Positions 36,611 to 45,435 of a stretch of DNA of 64,000 bases are shown here, one piece after another. The stretch is from Leptospiraceae bacterium (GTDB lineage: Bacteria > Spirochaetota > Leptospiria > Leptospirales > Leptospiraceae): the NCBI GenBank assembly GCA_016711485.1, contig JADJSX010000031.1:188502-252501 (forward strand). Reading direction: 5' to 3'. A model generated the notes under the pieces. The model did not search any database. It saw only the letters and a program-made list of their open reading frames with translations, and was not told the DNA's origin. The position numbers were made by a program, and so were the translations under genes. The stretch's first letter is position 1. Every line of letters starts with the position of its first letter.

Positions 36611-37138
36611 TTAGTTTCTTTGACCGAGGATTGGACCACCAATTTTTTGAGTCATTCGCTCTTTAGTTAATATTAGATCGTATCTATTGTCGGCAGCCAT
36701 TTCCCCGCCACCATCTAAGTAAATTGCACCCTTAGGACAGGCTTCTTCGCATAAACCGCAGAAAATACAACGAAGTAAATCAATATCAAATCGTTTAGAA
36801 TATTTATCTTCTGGATGAAGGTGTTGTCTTTCAGGTGTAACTTCCGCAGCTTCAATTGTAATTGCATCGGCTGGACAAATCCACATACAGCAAAAACAAG
36901 CCGTACATCTTTCTCGACCTTGTTCATCTCTTTTGAGAGAATGCATTCCACGGAATCTAGAAGAGTAGGCTCTTTTTTCTTCTGGATATTGAATGGTAAC
37001 ATACCCTTTGAAGAATGCAGATTTAATAAAATGTTTTAGAGTAATGAAAAGACCTTTAGAAATAGAGTAAAAGTAAAACTTTTCATACCAAGCAAACTGA
37101 TGTTTTTTAGCGACGTTTACAACATTAATTGTGGCCAA
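36611..37138 (-). CDS. nuoI: NADH-quinone oxidoreductase subunit I
   Basis: The 175-residue protein has two [4Fe-4S] ferredoxin motifs, CTACFCCMWICP and CIFCGLCEEACP, in the NuoI arrangement. They carry electrons from NuoG towards quinone in complex I, on the cytoplasmic arm. The TTG start at 37138 overlaps nuoG by 14 bases and has GAGGAG eight bases upstream, which supports it. Only nuoG and nuoI are here; other nuo genes must lie elsewhere. Confidence 0.92.
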   Translation of the reverse strand: MATINVVNVAKKHQFAWYEKFYFYSISKGLFITLKHFIKSAFFKGYVTIQYPEEKRAYSSRFRGMHSLKRDEQGRERCTACFCCMWICPADAITIEAAEVTPERQHLHPEDKYSKRFDIDLLRCIFCGLCEEACPKGAIYLDGGGEMAADNRYDLILTKERMTQKIGGPILGQRN

Positions 37139-38564
37139 TTGCGAGCTCCTCTTTTTTCATAGACAATTCTAAGTTTAATCGTTTGAAGAAATCACCCGAT
37201 GAAGGAAGACCTTGGATGGGTTGCATTGCTAGTTCAAACTTTTGTTTGATTCCGTTTTTATTGGTGAAACTACCAGATTGTTCTGCAAAAGACTTAATAG
37301 GAACTGCGAAGTCTGCATCTTTTACGGAAGCAGTTATATTGGTATGTAACACAATTACTGTTCCAGAACCTTTTAGGTCAGCAGGAATTTCTTCTTTTAA
37401 AACAAATAGGACTTCAATTTTACCTTCGTTAAATTCTTTGACGATAGATTCAATTCCGCCTTGAGAATTAAAAGCTAAATCAAAAGTTCCTTTGGTGTTT
37501 GGGTGAGGATCAGTTGTCATTAGGAAGTCAGATTGCTCTGGAACAAAGTATTGAGGTTTAATCACTCTTGCTTCGTAGACTACATTTTTAGAAAGTGTTT
37601 CTGCTTGCGTCTTAATAAGAGCTAAATTTTCGTTAGACTCGTGTGCTCCACCTATGATAGCAATTTTACTAGCAGCTTGGATTTTTTCGAGAATTTTAGG
37701 AATTACGTTTGTGCTTTCGCTTGGAATTCCTTTTTCGTAGTAGGAGAAAAGTCTATTTTCATTCAGCCAATCAATGTCAAAACGACCTTTATCACAAAGG
37801 AAATACATACCAAGTTCGGAATTTTCTCGGGTCATGTAGCGGTACATTTTATTATCTCTCACATTTGTCTCAATGTTGCAACCAGTGCTACAGCCATGGC
37901 AAATTGATTTGGAAGTTTTGTACCACCAAACGCGAGATTTAAAAAGAGTTTTATGATTTAAAAGGGCACCAGTAGGGCAAATATCGGAAAGAGCACCTTG
38001 GTAATTGTGTTTAATGGTTTTATCATTTGCTAAGCCGATGATAGAGTGATATCCTCTTTGGAACAAACCAAGATTAGATTCACCAACTAATTCCTCTTCA
38101 AAACGAACACATCGATAACAAACAATACATCGATTGTGATTGATCATGAGGTTACTTCCAATTTCTTCTTGTGGAATGTTTCGTTTTTCAAATTCGAATC
38201 GTGATGCACCTTTTCCAGATGAAAATGCATTGTCTTGTAAGTCACATTCGCCAGCTTTATCGCAGACAGGACAATCGAGTGGATGATTGGCGAGCAAAAA
38301 TTCCATGGTTCCTTCGCGGGCTTCCAATACACGTTTGCTTTTTGTAAGAATCGATAAACCTTCTTTTACGGGAGTGTTACAAGCCGCTTGGACTTTGGGA
38401 ACTCCTTCAATTTCAATAAGGCACATACGGCACATACCGACTATGCTTAAAGATGGATGATAACAGAAATAAGGGATATCAGTTCCGACTTCTTTTACTG
38501 CGTCGATGAGGTTCTTTTTTTCGTTTACTTTGTATTCTACACCATCAATTTTGATTGTTACCAC
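37125..38564 (-). CDS. nuoG: NADH-quinone oxidoreductase subunit G, short form
   Basis: The N-terminal [2Fe-2S] domain (CYHPSLSIVGMCRMCLIE...CNTPV), the His/Cys [4Fe-4S] motif (HPLDCPVCDKAGECDLQ), another cluster (CIVCYRCVRFEE...CPTGAL) and the molybdopterin-type Cys set (CHGCSTGCNIE...C) are all present. At 479 residues it is much shorter than the ~800-900 of E. coli-type NuoG, because most of the molybdopterin-like domain is missing. GTG start at 38564, preceded by GGAG. It passes electrons within complex I. Confidence 0.88.
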   Translation of the reverse strand: MVTIKIDGVEYKVNEKKNLIDAVKEVGTDIPYFCYHPSLSIVGMCRMCLIEIEGVPKVQAACNTPVKEGLSILTKSKRVLEAREGTMEFLLANHPLDCPVCDKAGECDLQDNAFSSGKGASRFEFEKRNIPQEEIGSNLMINHNRCIVCYRCVRFEEELVGESNLGLFQRGYHSIIGLANDKTIKHNYQGALSDICPTGALLNHKTLFKSRVWWYKTSKSICHGCSTGCNIETNVRDNKMYRYMTRENSELGMYFLCDKGRFDIDWLNENRLFSYYEKGIPSESTNVIPKILEKIQAASKIAIIGGAHESNENLALIKTQAETLSKNVVYEARVIKPQYFVPEQSDFLMTTDPHPNTKGTFDLAFNSQGGIESIVKEFNEGKIEVLFVLKEEIPADLKGSGTVIVLHTNITASVKDADFAVPIKSFAEQSGSFTNKNGIKQKFELAMQPIQGLPSSGDFFKRLNLELSMKKEELAIGHN

Positions 38565-39112
38565 AGAGATGCTCCATTAGAATTTGTCTAGAATAGACTA
38601 TCCCTATAAGCCTAAAATTCATCAAGTAGAAAATCGAAGAGATTCTTAGAATTCTTTTTAGGAGAGAAAAGGAGAGTAAATTTTCTTTTAGATTTTTATT
38701 TAAACCAAATTCAGAATTAGTAACTCGCCTTACGCTATCGCCATTATCATTACTTCTCAAAAGCAATGATTGAGTTCGGGTGAGCCAAATGTACGACTGG
38801 GGTTGCACTCGAACTCAATGTTTCTTCCTCCATCTCTTTCGCTCAAGCCCAATGTTGCTTTCACAACAATAGGTCGAAACATAATGGTGGGTTTGCCGCC
38901 GTAGGCTATTTAATTCATTATTTCATTAGCCTATTCTAATAACCTAATTTTTACATTAATTATCATAAATTCCATCTTTTGCGTAATGTCAGTTAGTAAG
39001 AATTGTATCGTCCAAAACGATTTCAATTTCTCGGATTCGTGTAATTGCAAATATCGATTGGATTTAACTTTGTGAGAAAGAGTCGGATGGAGATAAATCT
39101 ACTTGCAAAATT
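38565..39112. other. Long non-coding gap at the edge of the accessory region
   Basis: No gene is supported on either strand. At 38769-38819 there is an inverted repeat (ATTGAGTTCGGGTG / CACTCGAACTCAAT, one mismatch). The rest is AT-rich. It separates housekeeping nuo genes from the repeat-rich accessory block. Confidence 0.6.
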
Positions 39113-39967
39113 ATGTCCGATAGAGTAATTAGAATTATGCCAACTGAAAGACATATAGTCTCCTTATCCGGCGGAAAAGACTCTACCGCATTAGCTATTT
39201 TTATGCAGAAAAAATATCCCAATCTTTCGGTGGAATATGTATTTTGCGACACAGGGGAAGAACTCCCGGAGACGTATAGTTATCTCGAAAAAATCGAAAC
39301 CTATCTAGGTAAAAAAATCGTTCGTCTTAGACCGGAGAGATCTTGGGATCAATTTTTGGAGGACTTTTCTGGTTACTTACCATCTGCGCGAAGCCGCTGG
39401 TGTACTTCTAATTTAAAGATAAAACCATTTGAAGATTTTATCGGAGAGGACAATGTATTTAGTTACATCGGAATCAGAGCAGACGAAAATCGCGAAGGAT
39501 ACATTTCGAGCAAAACAAATATTATCCCCAAATACCCTTTTAAAGAGCACGGCATCGACAAAGAAGGCGTTATGCGCATCTTGGAGGAGAGTGGTCTTGG
39601 TCTACCGGATTATTACAAATGGAGAACTCGCTCTGGTTGCTATTTCTGTTTTTTCCAACGCAGAAAAGAATGGTTGGGGCTAAAGGAAAATCATCCTCAT
39701 CTATACGAAAAAGCAAAACAATACGAAACCTCTAACAAAGATGGATCAGCTCAAAATTTCACATGGATCCAAGGGGGCACACTCGAACAAATTCTAAAAG
39801 ACGAAGACGGAATTAAACGCCGCCACGATCAATACGAAACACGCGTAAAACGCGACAAACAAAAGAAAAGCAAACGCCTCATAGATGTATTCAGCTCGGA
39901 ACTATCGTTCGAAGATGCACTCAACATGGAAGACGATGCTGAAGGTTGTTTGGTTTGTCATGTTTGA
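39113..39967 (+). CDS. PAPS-reductase/DndC-like PP-loop protein
   Basis: The 284-residue protein has the PP-loop SLSGGKDSTALAIFM at residues 17-31 and VFCDTGEELPETYSYLEKI, as in PAPS reductase and DndC. Cys residues in RSRWCTSNLKIKPFE, RSGCYFCFFQRRKEW and the terminal EGCLVCHV could hold an iron-sulfur cluster. It is shorter than DndC and lacks a neighbouring cysteine/sulfate operon, so it is more likely part of a defence or nucleic-acid modification system than of sulfate assimilation (inference). It is the first gene of the accessory region. Confidence 0.75.
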   Translation: MSDRVIRIMPTERHIVSLSGGKDSTALAIFMQKKYPNLSVEYVFCDTGEELPETYSYLEKIETYLGKKIVRLRPERSWDQFLEDFSGYLPSARSRWCTSNLKIKPFEDFIGEDNVFSYIGIRADENREGYISSKTNIIPKYPFKEHGIDKEGVMRILEESGLGLPDYYKWRTRSGCYFCFFQRRKEWLGLKENHPHLYEKAKQYETSNKDGSAQNFTWIQGGTLEQILKDEDGIKRRHDQYETRVKRDKQKKSKRLIDVFSSELSFEDALNMEDDAEGCLVCHV

Positions 39968-40025
39968 TTTTTGATTTATCATCTTTGAATTTGTAGATGT
40001 TGATTTGATTTTTGATTTATCGGAT

Positions 40026-40147
40026 TACACTGCATAGTCCTTGCAGACTATGCAGGAGGTATTTCGCCCCGTTGGGGCTATAGTAAAAAGCAGAGCTCCA
40101 ACGGAGCGAAATATCTTCTGATATGGGAGAAAGCCCATATCAGTGTA
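40026..40147. repeat. Cloverleaf repeat C1
   Basis: TACACTG / CAGTGTA outer ends. Arm 1 is CATAGTC...GACTATG. The long central stem CAGGAGGTATTTCGCCCC pairs imperfectly with GGAGCGAAATATCTTCTG. The last arm is ATATGGG...CCCATAT. It ends 38 bases before the Y1 transposase start. Confidence 0.85.
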
Positions 40148-40185
40148 GTTATAAAGATTCGTCTAAAATTAAAAAGAGGAATTCT

Positions 40186-40638
40186 ATGGCACAGTCATTA
40201 GTTAAAAATTATATTCATATTATTTTCAGCACTAAGTATAGAGAGCCTTTGATTCTTGAATCTGTTGAAGAAGAACTTTTCAGTTATATAGGTGGAATTT
40301 GTAAAGAATATGAATGTCAGCCAATTAAAATTGGAGGATATCTTGATCATGTGCATATTCTTTGTTTTCTATCCAGAAAAATTGCATTGATGAAATTAGT
40401 GGAAGAAATTAAAGCTCATTCCTCTAAATGGATGAAGTTAAAAGATCCAAAGCTAAAAAATTTCTACTGGCAAAATGGATATGCGGCTTTCTCTGTTAAC
40501 CCCCGTGGAGTAGATAGAGTAAGTAAATACATCGAGAACCAAAAATTTCATCATAAAAAATTTGCATTTAAAGAAGAATTGATTCATTACTTTGAACAAT
40601 ACGAAATCGAATACGATGAAAAATACGTTTGGGATTGA
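40186..40638 (+). CDS. tnpA: IS200/IS605-type Y1 transposase (TnpA/RAYT-like)
   Basis: This 150-residue HUH-superfamily nuclease has the metal-binding pair in GYLDHVHILCF (His55, His57) and the catalytic Tyr at about 115 in VSKYIENQKFHHKKF. FSTKYREPLI and FYWQNGYAAFSV are typical of the family. It cuts and joins single-stranded hairpin DNA (family knowledge). AGAGGA precedes the ATG at 40186. The gene is bracketed by repeats C1 and C2, 38 and 22 bases away, so those repeats are probably its substrates. No TnpB is present. Confidence 0.85.
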   Translation: MAQSLVKNYIHIIFSTKYREPLILESVEEELFSYIGGICKEYECQPIKIGGYLDHVHILCFLSRKIALMKLVEEIKAHSSKWMKLKDPKLKNFYWQNGYAAFSVNPRGVDRVSKYIENQKFHHKKFAFKEELIHYFEQYEIEYDEKYVWD

Positions 40639-40660
40639 AATTCCTTTTTGAAAAAGATTC

Positions 40661-40776
40661 CCTATCCCTTGCAGGATAGGACAGAGGTATTACGCTCCGT
40701 TAGAGTTATAGTAAAAAGCAAAGCCCCGAATGGGGCGAAATATCTCCTGATATGGGAGAAAGCCCATATCAGTGTA
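40661..40776. repeat. Cloverleaf repeat C2
   Basis: Here arm 1 is CCTATCC...GGATAGG instead of CATAGTC...GACTATG, so both sides of the stem changed together. The central stem (AGAGGTATTACGCTCC ... GGGGCGAAATATCTCCTG) and the ATATGGG/CCCATAT arm are kept. It follows the transposase stop by 22 bases. Confidence 0.82.
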
Positions 40777-40986
40777 TTTGTAAAGATTCACTTTATCTAA
40801 TTTATTTGTAAAAAATCAATCTATCCCAAACACATTTTTATAGAAATCCTATCTATACCTTCCAATTTATCTGTAAAAAAACTATTCTTTAAAATTATAA
40901 TAAATTCTTTCAGCCTTCGGTCTGCCTTCGATTAGCCTTCGATTTGGTTACGAGAAAGATTTGAGATGAATCTGTAAAAAGTCGAA

Positions 40987-41016
40987 TTGACATCGAACTC
41001 AGGTGACCGATATACT
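40987..41016 (+). promoter_or_regulatory. Sigma-70-like promoter of the DUF6266 gene
   Basis: TTGACA (40987-40992), an 18-base spacer, then TATACT (41011-41016), 38 bases before the ATG. The preceding 40777-40986 is AT-rich and non-coding. Confidence 0.65.
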
Positions 41017-41054
41017 ATAGTAATCATACAGTTATTATAGGAGTAACATATACT

Positions 41055-41663
41055 ATGGCAAAACTAACAGGAAATGTATTAGGCGGGGTAAAAGGTAAAC
41101 TTGGAAATGTGTATTTCGCAGAATACAAGGGAAATACAGTTATTAGGGCAATGCCTAAACCTAAAAAGGACAAACCTTCTCCAAAGCAGAAGACGATAAG
41201 AAATGAATTCAAATTGGGAAATTCTTTGGCGAGTAAATTTAAGTCATTATTTCATTTTATTAAATTAGCAAATCCAGAAGCAAGTCCTAGAAAGGATTTT
41301 TTTTCGAGAGTAAATTTGGCGATCCTTCAAAATGAATCTGAACTAAGTGTTGATTATGCAAAGTTGGAATTCACGAGAGGTCTTCTAGATATTCCAAACG
41401 AATTTACCTTGCAATCGCAAACAGATAAAATCATTGCAAGTTGGAAAAATATTGAATCACAGGAATTACAGGATGATATAGTGATTTGCCTCTTTGATCC
41501 AGCTTACCCAACTCCAATCATCCTCTCCACCAAGCGGCAAACCAACTTTATCCACTTATCTGTCCCTTCTTTTTGGAAAGGACATTTGATTTACTGCTAT
41601 ACATTCGCTAAAAACGACAAAGGTAAATTCTCTGATTCGAGATACTTCGGGGTTGTTTATTGA
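41055..41663 (+). CDS. DUF6266 family protein
   Basis: The 202-residue protein starts MAKLTGNVLGGVKGKLGNVY and has KPSPKQKTIRNEFKLGNSLA, the pattern of DUF6266 proteins, which I associate mainly with Bacteroidota. The C-terminal part is beta-rich (IVICLFDPAYPTPIILST). Function is unknown. Its own consensus-like promoter and position between cloverleaf repeats C2 and C3 suggest an acquired single-gene cargo. Confidence 0.65.
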   Translation: MAKLTGNVLGGVKGKLGNVYFAEYKGNTVIRAMPKPKKDKPSPKQKTIRNEFKLGNSLASKFKSLFHFIKLANPEASPRKDFFSRVNLAILQNESELSVDYAKLEFTRGLLDIPNEFTLQSQTDKIIASWKNIESQELQDDIVICLFDPAYPTPIILSTKRQTNFIHLSVPSFWKGHLIYCYTFAKNDKGKFSDSRYFGVVY

Positions 41664-41720
41664 TTTTTGATTTATCATGATGAAATTTGTAAATGTTGAA
41701 TTAATTTTTGTTTTATCGGA

Positions 41721-41842
41721 TACACTGCATAGTCCTTGCAGACTATGGGGGAGGTATTTCGCCCCGTTGGGGCTTGGCTTTTTACTACAGCTCCAACGGA
41801 GCGTAATACCTCCTGATATGGGTGCTAGCCCATATCAGTGTA
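41721..41842. repeat. Cloverleaf repeat C3, loop in inverted orientation
   Basis: The outer ends and arms are as in C1, but the central loop reads TTGGCTTTTTACTA, the reverse complement of TAGTAAAAAGCCAA in C4 and C5. The last arm loop is TGCTA. Confidence 0.82.
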
Positions 41843-41895
41843 TTTGTAGAAATTCATTTTCAATTTGAATGTATTTATAAAAAGTATTTCAAAAC

Positions 41896-43173
41896 CTATA
41901 AAGCCTGTGAATACTTCCATGTATCCCCTGGAACGATGTTTTTCAATTTAGAGAAATTGTTAAAGATATGATTGCTTATAATTTCCACCTTCTCGGTATT
42001 AGCCGCTTTCAGAATTGTATCAGAGGAAGTGAGTTTATAAGAAAGTTTACGAATATCTCGCTGGATAAACGCATCTTCAAAATCTAAGCATTTGTCGATA
42101 TGAGATTTAATTCTTTGCGTTAAAGTCTCATCCAACTCAGGAAGATGATTTGATTTTTTACTATTAAGACTGGTATCTCGAATAGGGTAAAGATTCCAAA
42201 AGGAATTATTTGGAAAAAAGGAATAAGGTAGAAGATGGTCTAATGGAAATTCACCACTGCATGGAGAATTGGAGTAAATACAAATTGTTAGCCCGTGTTT
42301 TCGATAAACATTTTTGTAATGTTGAATTGTATTTTGGTCTCTGGTTTCTTTTAAATCAAAGAGAGAACTTAAATCATCAAATACATTTTCACGACCAGAA
42401 CTCTTTGCAAACTCCATACTCTTTTCAATCCAACGATAGGAAATAGAATCTCTTAAAAGAACTCGCATTTCCGCTATTTCCTCGTAGATTCTTTCCGGAA
42501 AAGTGATAAAAGTATTTTCTGTATCGAGTAAATCTTTCCAAGTCTTAGCATTCTGGATAATGCTTGTTCGCCTACCTGATAGTATTCGTGCATTTTCTCT
42601 TGTATAATCATAATCAATGGAAAATAAAGAGTATACTCCGCTATCTTTGGATACTTCTGATTCACCGCTAACAGGCTGATAGAATAAATTAAATAGTTTT
42701 AGATTACTTCCTTTTAGATTTGGAATATAGCGCAGAGGCATTGCTAAAATAATATTTCGAACTTCAATCATAAGATCAATCATAGCAGGACTAATTTCTT
42801 TTTCATCATCCAAATGACTCATAAAATGAAAGATAGATTGCTCATTTTCGGGAATTAAAACTCCGGATTCTTTTTTTATGTAAGTATCAATTTTAGTTCG
42901 AACGCCTACTTGCTTTGCTCCACCAATTTGTGGAATTCCCTTTTCAGTCAGTATCCAATAATAATAAATGAATTTTCGAGTTACCTCCATGAGAGGAATA
43001 AAATAATAACCGTATTTTGGTCTTGCATCTAAATTTTCAAATGTATAATCAATGAGTGAGCGCAGCAAACAAAGCTTATACGTGCTAGTTAATTTTCCAT
43101 AGTCTAAAATATTTAGAATGTCTTTGATGATGTTCATAATAATATACTTTGCATCCTTCATTTTCGATTTCAT
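41896..43173 (-). CDS. HNH endonuclease domain protein
   Basis: The ~425-residue protein has a C-terminal HNH nuclease motif: ICIYSNSPCSGEFPLDHLLP followed by SFWNLYPIRDTSLNSKKSNH, near residues 295-345. The N-terminal ~290 residues are helical and unrecognised. I start at the ATG at 43173 because AGAGGA lies just upstream; longer in-frame starts lack this. It is probably a DNA-cleaving effector of a defence system (inference), transcribed alone and opposite to its neighbours, between repeats C3 and C4. Confidence 0.75.
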   Translation of the reverse strand: MKSKMKDAKYIIMNIIKDILNILDYGKLTSTYKLCLLRSLIDYTFENLDARPKYGYYFIPLMEVTRKFIYYYWILTEKGIPQIGGAKQVGVRTKIDTYIKKESGVLIPENEQSIFHFMSHLDDEKEISPAMIDLMIEVRNIILAMPLRYIPNLKGSNLKLFNLFYQPVSGESEVSKDSGVYSLFSIDYDYTRENARILSGRRTSIIQNAKTWKDLLDTENTFITFPERIYEEIAEMRVLLRDSISYRWIEKSMEFAKSSGRENVFDDLSSLFDLKETRDQNTIQHYKNVYRKHGLTICIYSNSPCSGEFPLDHLLPYSFFPNNSFWNLYPIRDTSLNSKKSNHLPELDETLTQRIKSHIDKCLDFEDAFIQRDIRKLSYKLTSSDTILKAANTEKVEIISNHIFNNFSKLKNIVPGDTWKYSQAL

Positions 43174-43223
43174 TTTTCCTCTGTCAATCCTTTTCAATTC
43201 TGTAAATTTCTGCTTTATACTTA

Positions 43224-43346
43224 TACACTGCATAGTCCTATCAGACTATGCAGGAGGTATTTCGCCCCGTTGGGGCTATAGTAAAAAGCTAAGCCCCGAA
43301 TGGGGCGTAATACCTCCTGATATGGGAGCAAGCCCATATCAGTGTA
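43224..43346. repeat. Cloverleaf repeat C4
   Basis: The most regular copy. CAGGAGGTATTTCGCCCC and GGGGCGTAATACCTCCTG form the long stem with one mismatch. It also has TACACTG/CAGTGTA, CATAGTC/GACTATG and ATATGGG/CCCATAT. Confidence 0.87.
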
Positions 43347-43493
43347 GTTGTAAATAGCCAAATTTCTAATTACAAAAATTCTTTCATCCTTGCAGACAGG
43401 CGAGGAAGCCTATCCTACCTCTTTTTAAGATTCGCCCTTTCCATTTCCCTAAACAATTCCCAGCATTTCCATAATAAAAATACCCCTTCCTAC

Positions 43494-43522
43494 TTGACAA
43501 CAATAGTAAGGCTCGGTTATCC
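43494..43522 (+). promoter_or_regulatory. Promoter shared by the three ATPase-leader copies
   Basis: TTGACA (43494-43499), 17 bases, then TTATCC. Identical boxes occur at 44705-44710 and 47813-47818. The -10 is weak, so control by a factor is possible. Confidence 0.5.
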
Positions 43523-43536
43523 AGTATGTCTGTGCT

Positions 43537-43599
43537 ATGGGAATAAATACAATATTACAATCTGCTAATGAGCCTTTAAAGAGAATCATTCAGAAATGA
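43537..43599 (+). CDS. 20-codon leader left from the ATPase gene, coupled to DUF3800
   Basis: MGINTILQSANEPL is identical to the start of the ATPase copies at 44748 and 47856, then KRIIQK and TGA follow. That TGA overlaps the DUF3800 start (ATGA). It looks like a recombination scar that put DUF3800 under the ATPase promoter. Confidence 0.6.
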   Translation: MGINTILQSANEPLKRIIQK

Positions 43600-44411
43600 A
43601 AGAGAAAATTCATATAGAGCATAGATTCTTAGATGAAGCAGGAGATACTTCCTTTTTTGGGAAAGGAATGATACCGATCATTGGCAATGAAGGTGTATCG
43701 CTTTCTTTTATAATAGGAATCGTGAAATTCAAATCTGAATTAGAATCAATTCGGAATCAAATTAATCTATTACAAAAATCTATCGAAGCAGATTCTTATT
43801 TCCAAGTTCCAAGCGTAAAAAAGAAAGTAGCAAAAGGTGGATTTTATTTTCATGCGACAGACGATATTCCAGAAGTAAGAAAAGTTTTTTTTGATTTTAT
43901 CAGATCTATTGACTGCACTTTCGAAGCAATTGCAGCTAGAAAAGATCTATCCATTTTTGCCAGAAAGCATAATACAAAAGAAGAAGAATTCTATGCAGAC
44001 TTATTATCGCATCTCTTAAAAAATAAACTAGAATTGGGCGGCAAATTAGTGTTAAACATTGCGCAAAGAGGAAAGTCTACTAAAAATCATAATCTAGAAC
44101 TTGCTTTAAAAAAAGCAGAGTCTAGATTTTTAAATAATAAAAGTAATACAGAAAAACAAGTCTCTACAAAGATTGTATTCAATGTTCAGAATCAAAAGAC
44201 AGAGCCACTTTTGAACATAGCTGACTATTTTTGTTGGGCAATCCAAAGAGTATTTGAAAAGGGAGAAACTAGATATTACAATTATTTGAGTGATAAAATT
44301 TCTCTCGTAGTTGATTTATATGATTCGAAAAAGTATGCAGGAAATTGGAATTATTATACAAAGGAAAACCCATTGGGGTCTGAAAATGAAATAAGCCCAC
44401 CGCTGGACTAA
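43596..44411 (+). CDS. DUF3800 family protein
   Basis: The 271-residue protein has an N-terminal FLDEAGDTSFFGKG, a middle FHATDDIPEVRKVFFDFI and LLNIADYFCWAIQRVFEKG, the acidic signature of DUF3800, which has an RNase H-like fold. Such proteins occur often in defence islands; activity is unproven. Translation is probably coupled to the 20-codon leader. The following 44412-44580 contains a small hairpin (GACCAAATA...TTTTTGGTC) and nothing else clear. Confidence 0.75.
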   Translation: MKEKIHIEHRFLDEAGDTSFFGKGMIPIIGNEGVSLSFIIGIVKFKSELESIRNQINLLQKSIEADSYFQVPSVKKKVAKGGFYFHATDDIPEVRKVFFDFIRSIDCTFEAIAARKDLSIFARKHNTKEEEFYADLLSHLLKNKLELGGKLVLNIAQRGKSTKNHNLELALKKAESRFLNNKSNTEKQVSTKIVFNVQNQKTEPLLNIADYFCWAIQRVFEKGETRYYNYLSDKISLVVDLYDSKKYAGNWNYYTKENPLGSENEISPPLD

Positions 44412-44580
44412 GAGGGATACCCCTCCACGACATGGAGTCGGAGTTCATACAGGGCAGACTTAGGGATAGTTTCGACCAAATAGATTTTTGGTCAAGTGAA
44501 AAAAGAAGAAGGTTTTAAACCACAGTTCTGTAAACTCACAACATGTCCCTGCCTGTCGATTTATAGAAAAAGTATTTCTT

Positions 44581-45191
44581 ATTACAAAAACTCTATCGTT
44601 ATTGCAGCCAGGCTAGGAAGCCTATCCTACCTCTTATTAAGATTCGCCCTTTCCGTTTCCCTAAACAATTCCCTGCATTTCCATAACAAAAATCACCTTA
44701 CTACTTGACAACAATAGTAAGGCTCGGTTATCCAGTATGTCTGTGCTATGGGAATAAATACAATATTACAATCTGCTAATGAGCCTTTGCCTTCTGTCAA
44801 TCTTGGATTTGATGGACAAGACCCGACTCCCCGTCTAGAGGACTTTTATCTTTCTAAGAAAGGCTCTCTCGTGATTCGGACTATCTTAGAATCACTCGGA
44901 GGAAACGAAAAAAGAAAACGAATTGGGACAATTACAGCACCGCCCGGCTCGGGGAAATCCTATCTTGCTTTGTTTCTGGGAACTCTCCTTAACAATCACA
45001 AGCCCTGGAACAAAGACTTACTTGCCATTCTAGAATCACAAAATAAATCCTATCGAGCTGAAATTGAAAAGCCACTTCGAGAATACTTGGCTTCCTCTGA
45101 GAGACTCATTCCTGTTTATATGGTGTTGCTTCTGGGCGTATCGGTGCGTAGACTAAAAGTTCTAAGCGCACCGCCGGGCTCGCCTTCCTGA
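44581..45191 (+). pseudogene. Truncated second copy of the large P-loop ATPase gene with its leader
   Basis: From 44581 to about 45123 this matches 47691-48231, including the GTAGG-type palindrome (44608-44630) and the TTGACA promoter. Coding starts at 44748 and gives Walker A ITAPPGSGKSYLALFLG, then diverges after LIPVYMV to LLLGVSVRRLKVLSAPPGSP and stops, for 147 residues in all. The rest of the ~1100-residue protein is missing. Whether the fragment is made is unknown; it retains the ATP-binding loop but no Walker B. Confidence 0.7.
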
Positions 45192-45219
45192 GTAGGGACA
45201 ATTACAGATTTGTCCCTAC
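45192..45219. repeat. REP-like palindrome with GTAG foot at the truncation point
   Basis: GTAGGGACA and TGTCCCTAC close a hairpin exactly at the end of the truncated ATPase frame. The region 45220-45435 is AT-rich and non-coding up to the group II intron. Confidence 0.6.
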
Positions 45220-45435
45220 TCATCCAGTTGATCCCTTACGCTAGTTTTTGCCAGATTTTTCTTTTCATGCGGTTAAACCTTATTAACTTTTCTTTTTAAA
45301 AAGCAAACTCTTTAAATATTATTTACTTTCTTAAAGAAAGAAAACCCGACATTATTTTAATATTAAGCGGTTAATAATAAATATCCTCCATAATATCAAT
45401 TTTACCTTCCAAATTTGGAACCGACGGTTCCAAAT

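Larger units (their letters stand above)
43211..43577 (+). repeat. Long direct repeat: C4 plus ATPase leader, copy 1
   Basis: From about 43211 this matches 47531-47897: a cloverleaf repeat, a ~145-base spacer with a GTAGG-type palindrome (43397-43418), a TTGACA promoter box and the first 14 codons of the ATPase gene. Homology stops at codon 14. Confidence 0.75.

Noticed and set aside
40026..40147. Cloverleaf repeats as tRNA genes or a CRISPR array
   Set aside because: Spacing is irregular, there are no unique spacers of constant length, arms do not match tRNA conserved positions, and no CCA or T-loop consensus is seen.
43118..43357. 79-codon frame through cloverleaf C4 (and similar frames in C1 and C3)
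   Set aside because: They arise because repeats lack stops in one frame. They end with the same repeat-encoded tail (PYQCS/PYQCICR), have no ribosome-binding site, and run through structured DNA.
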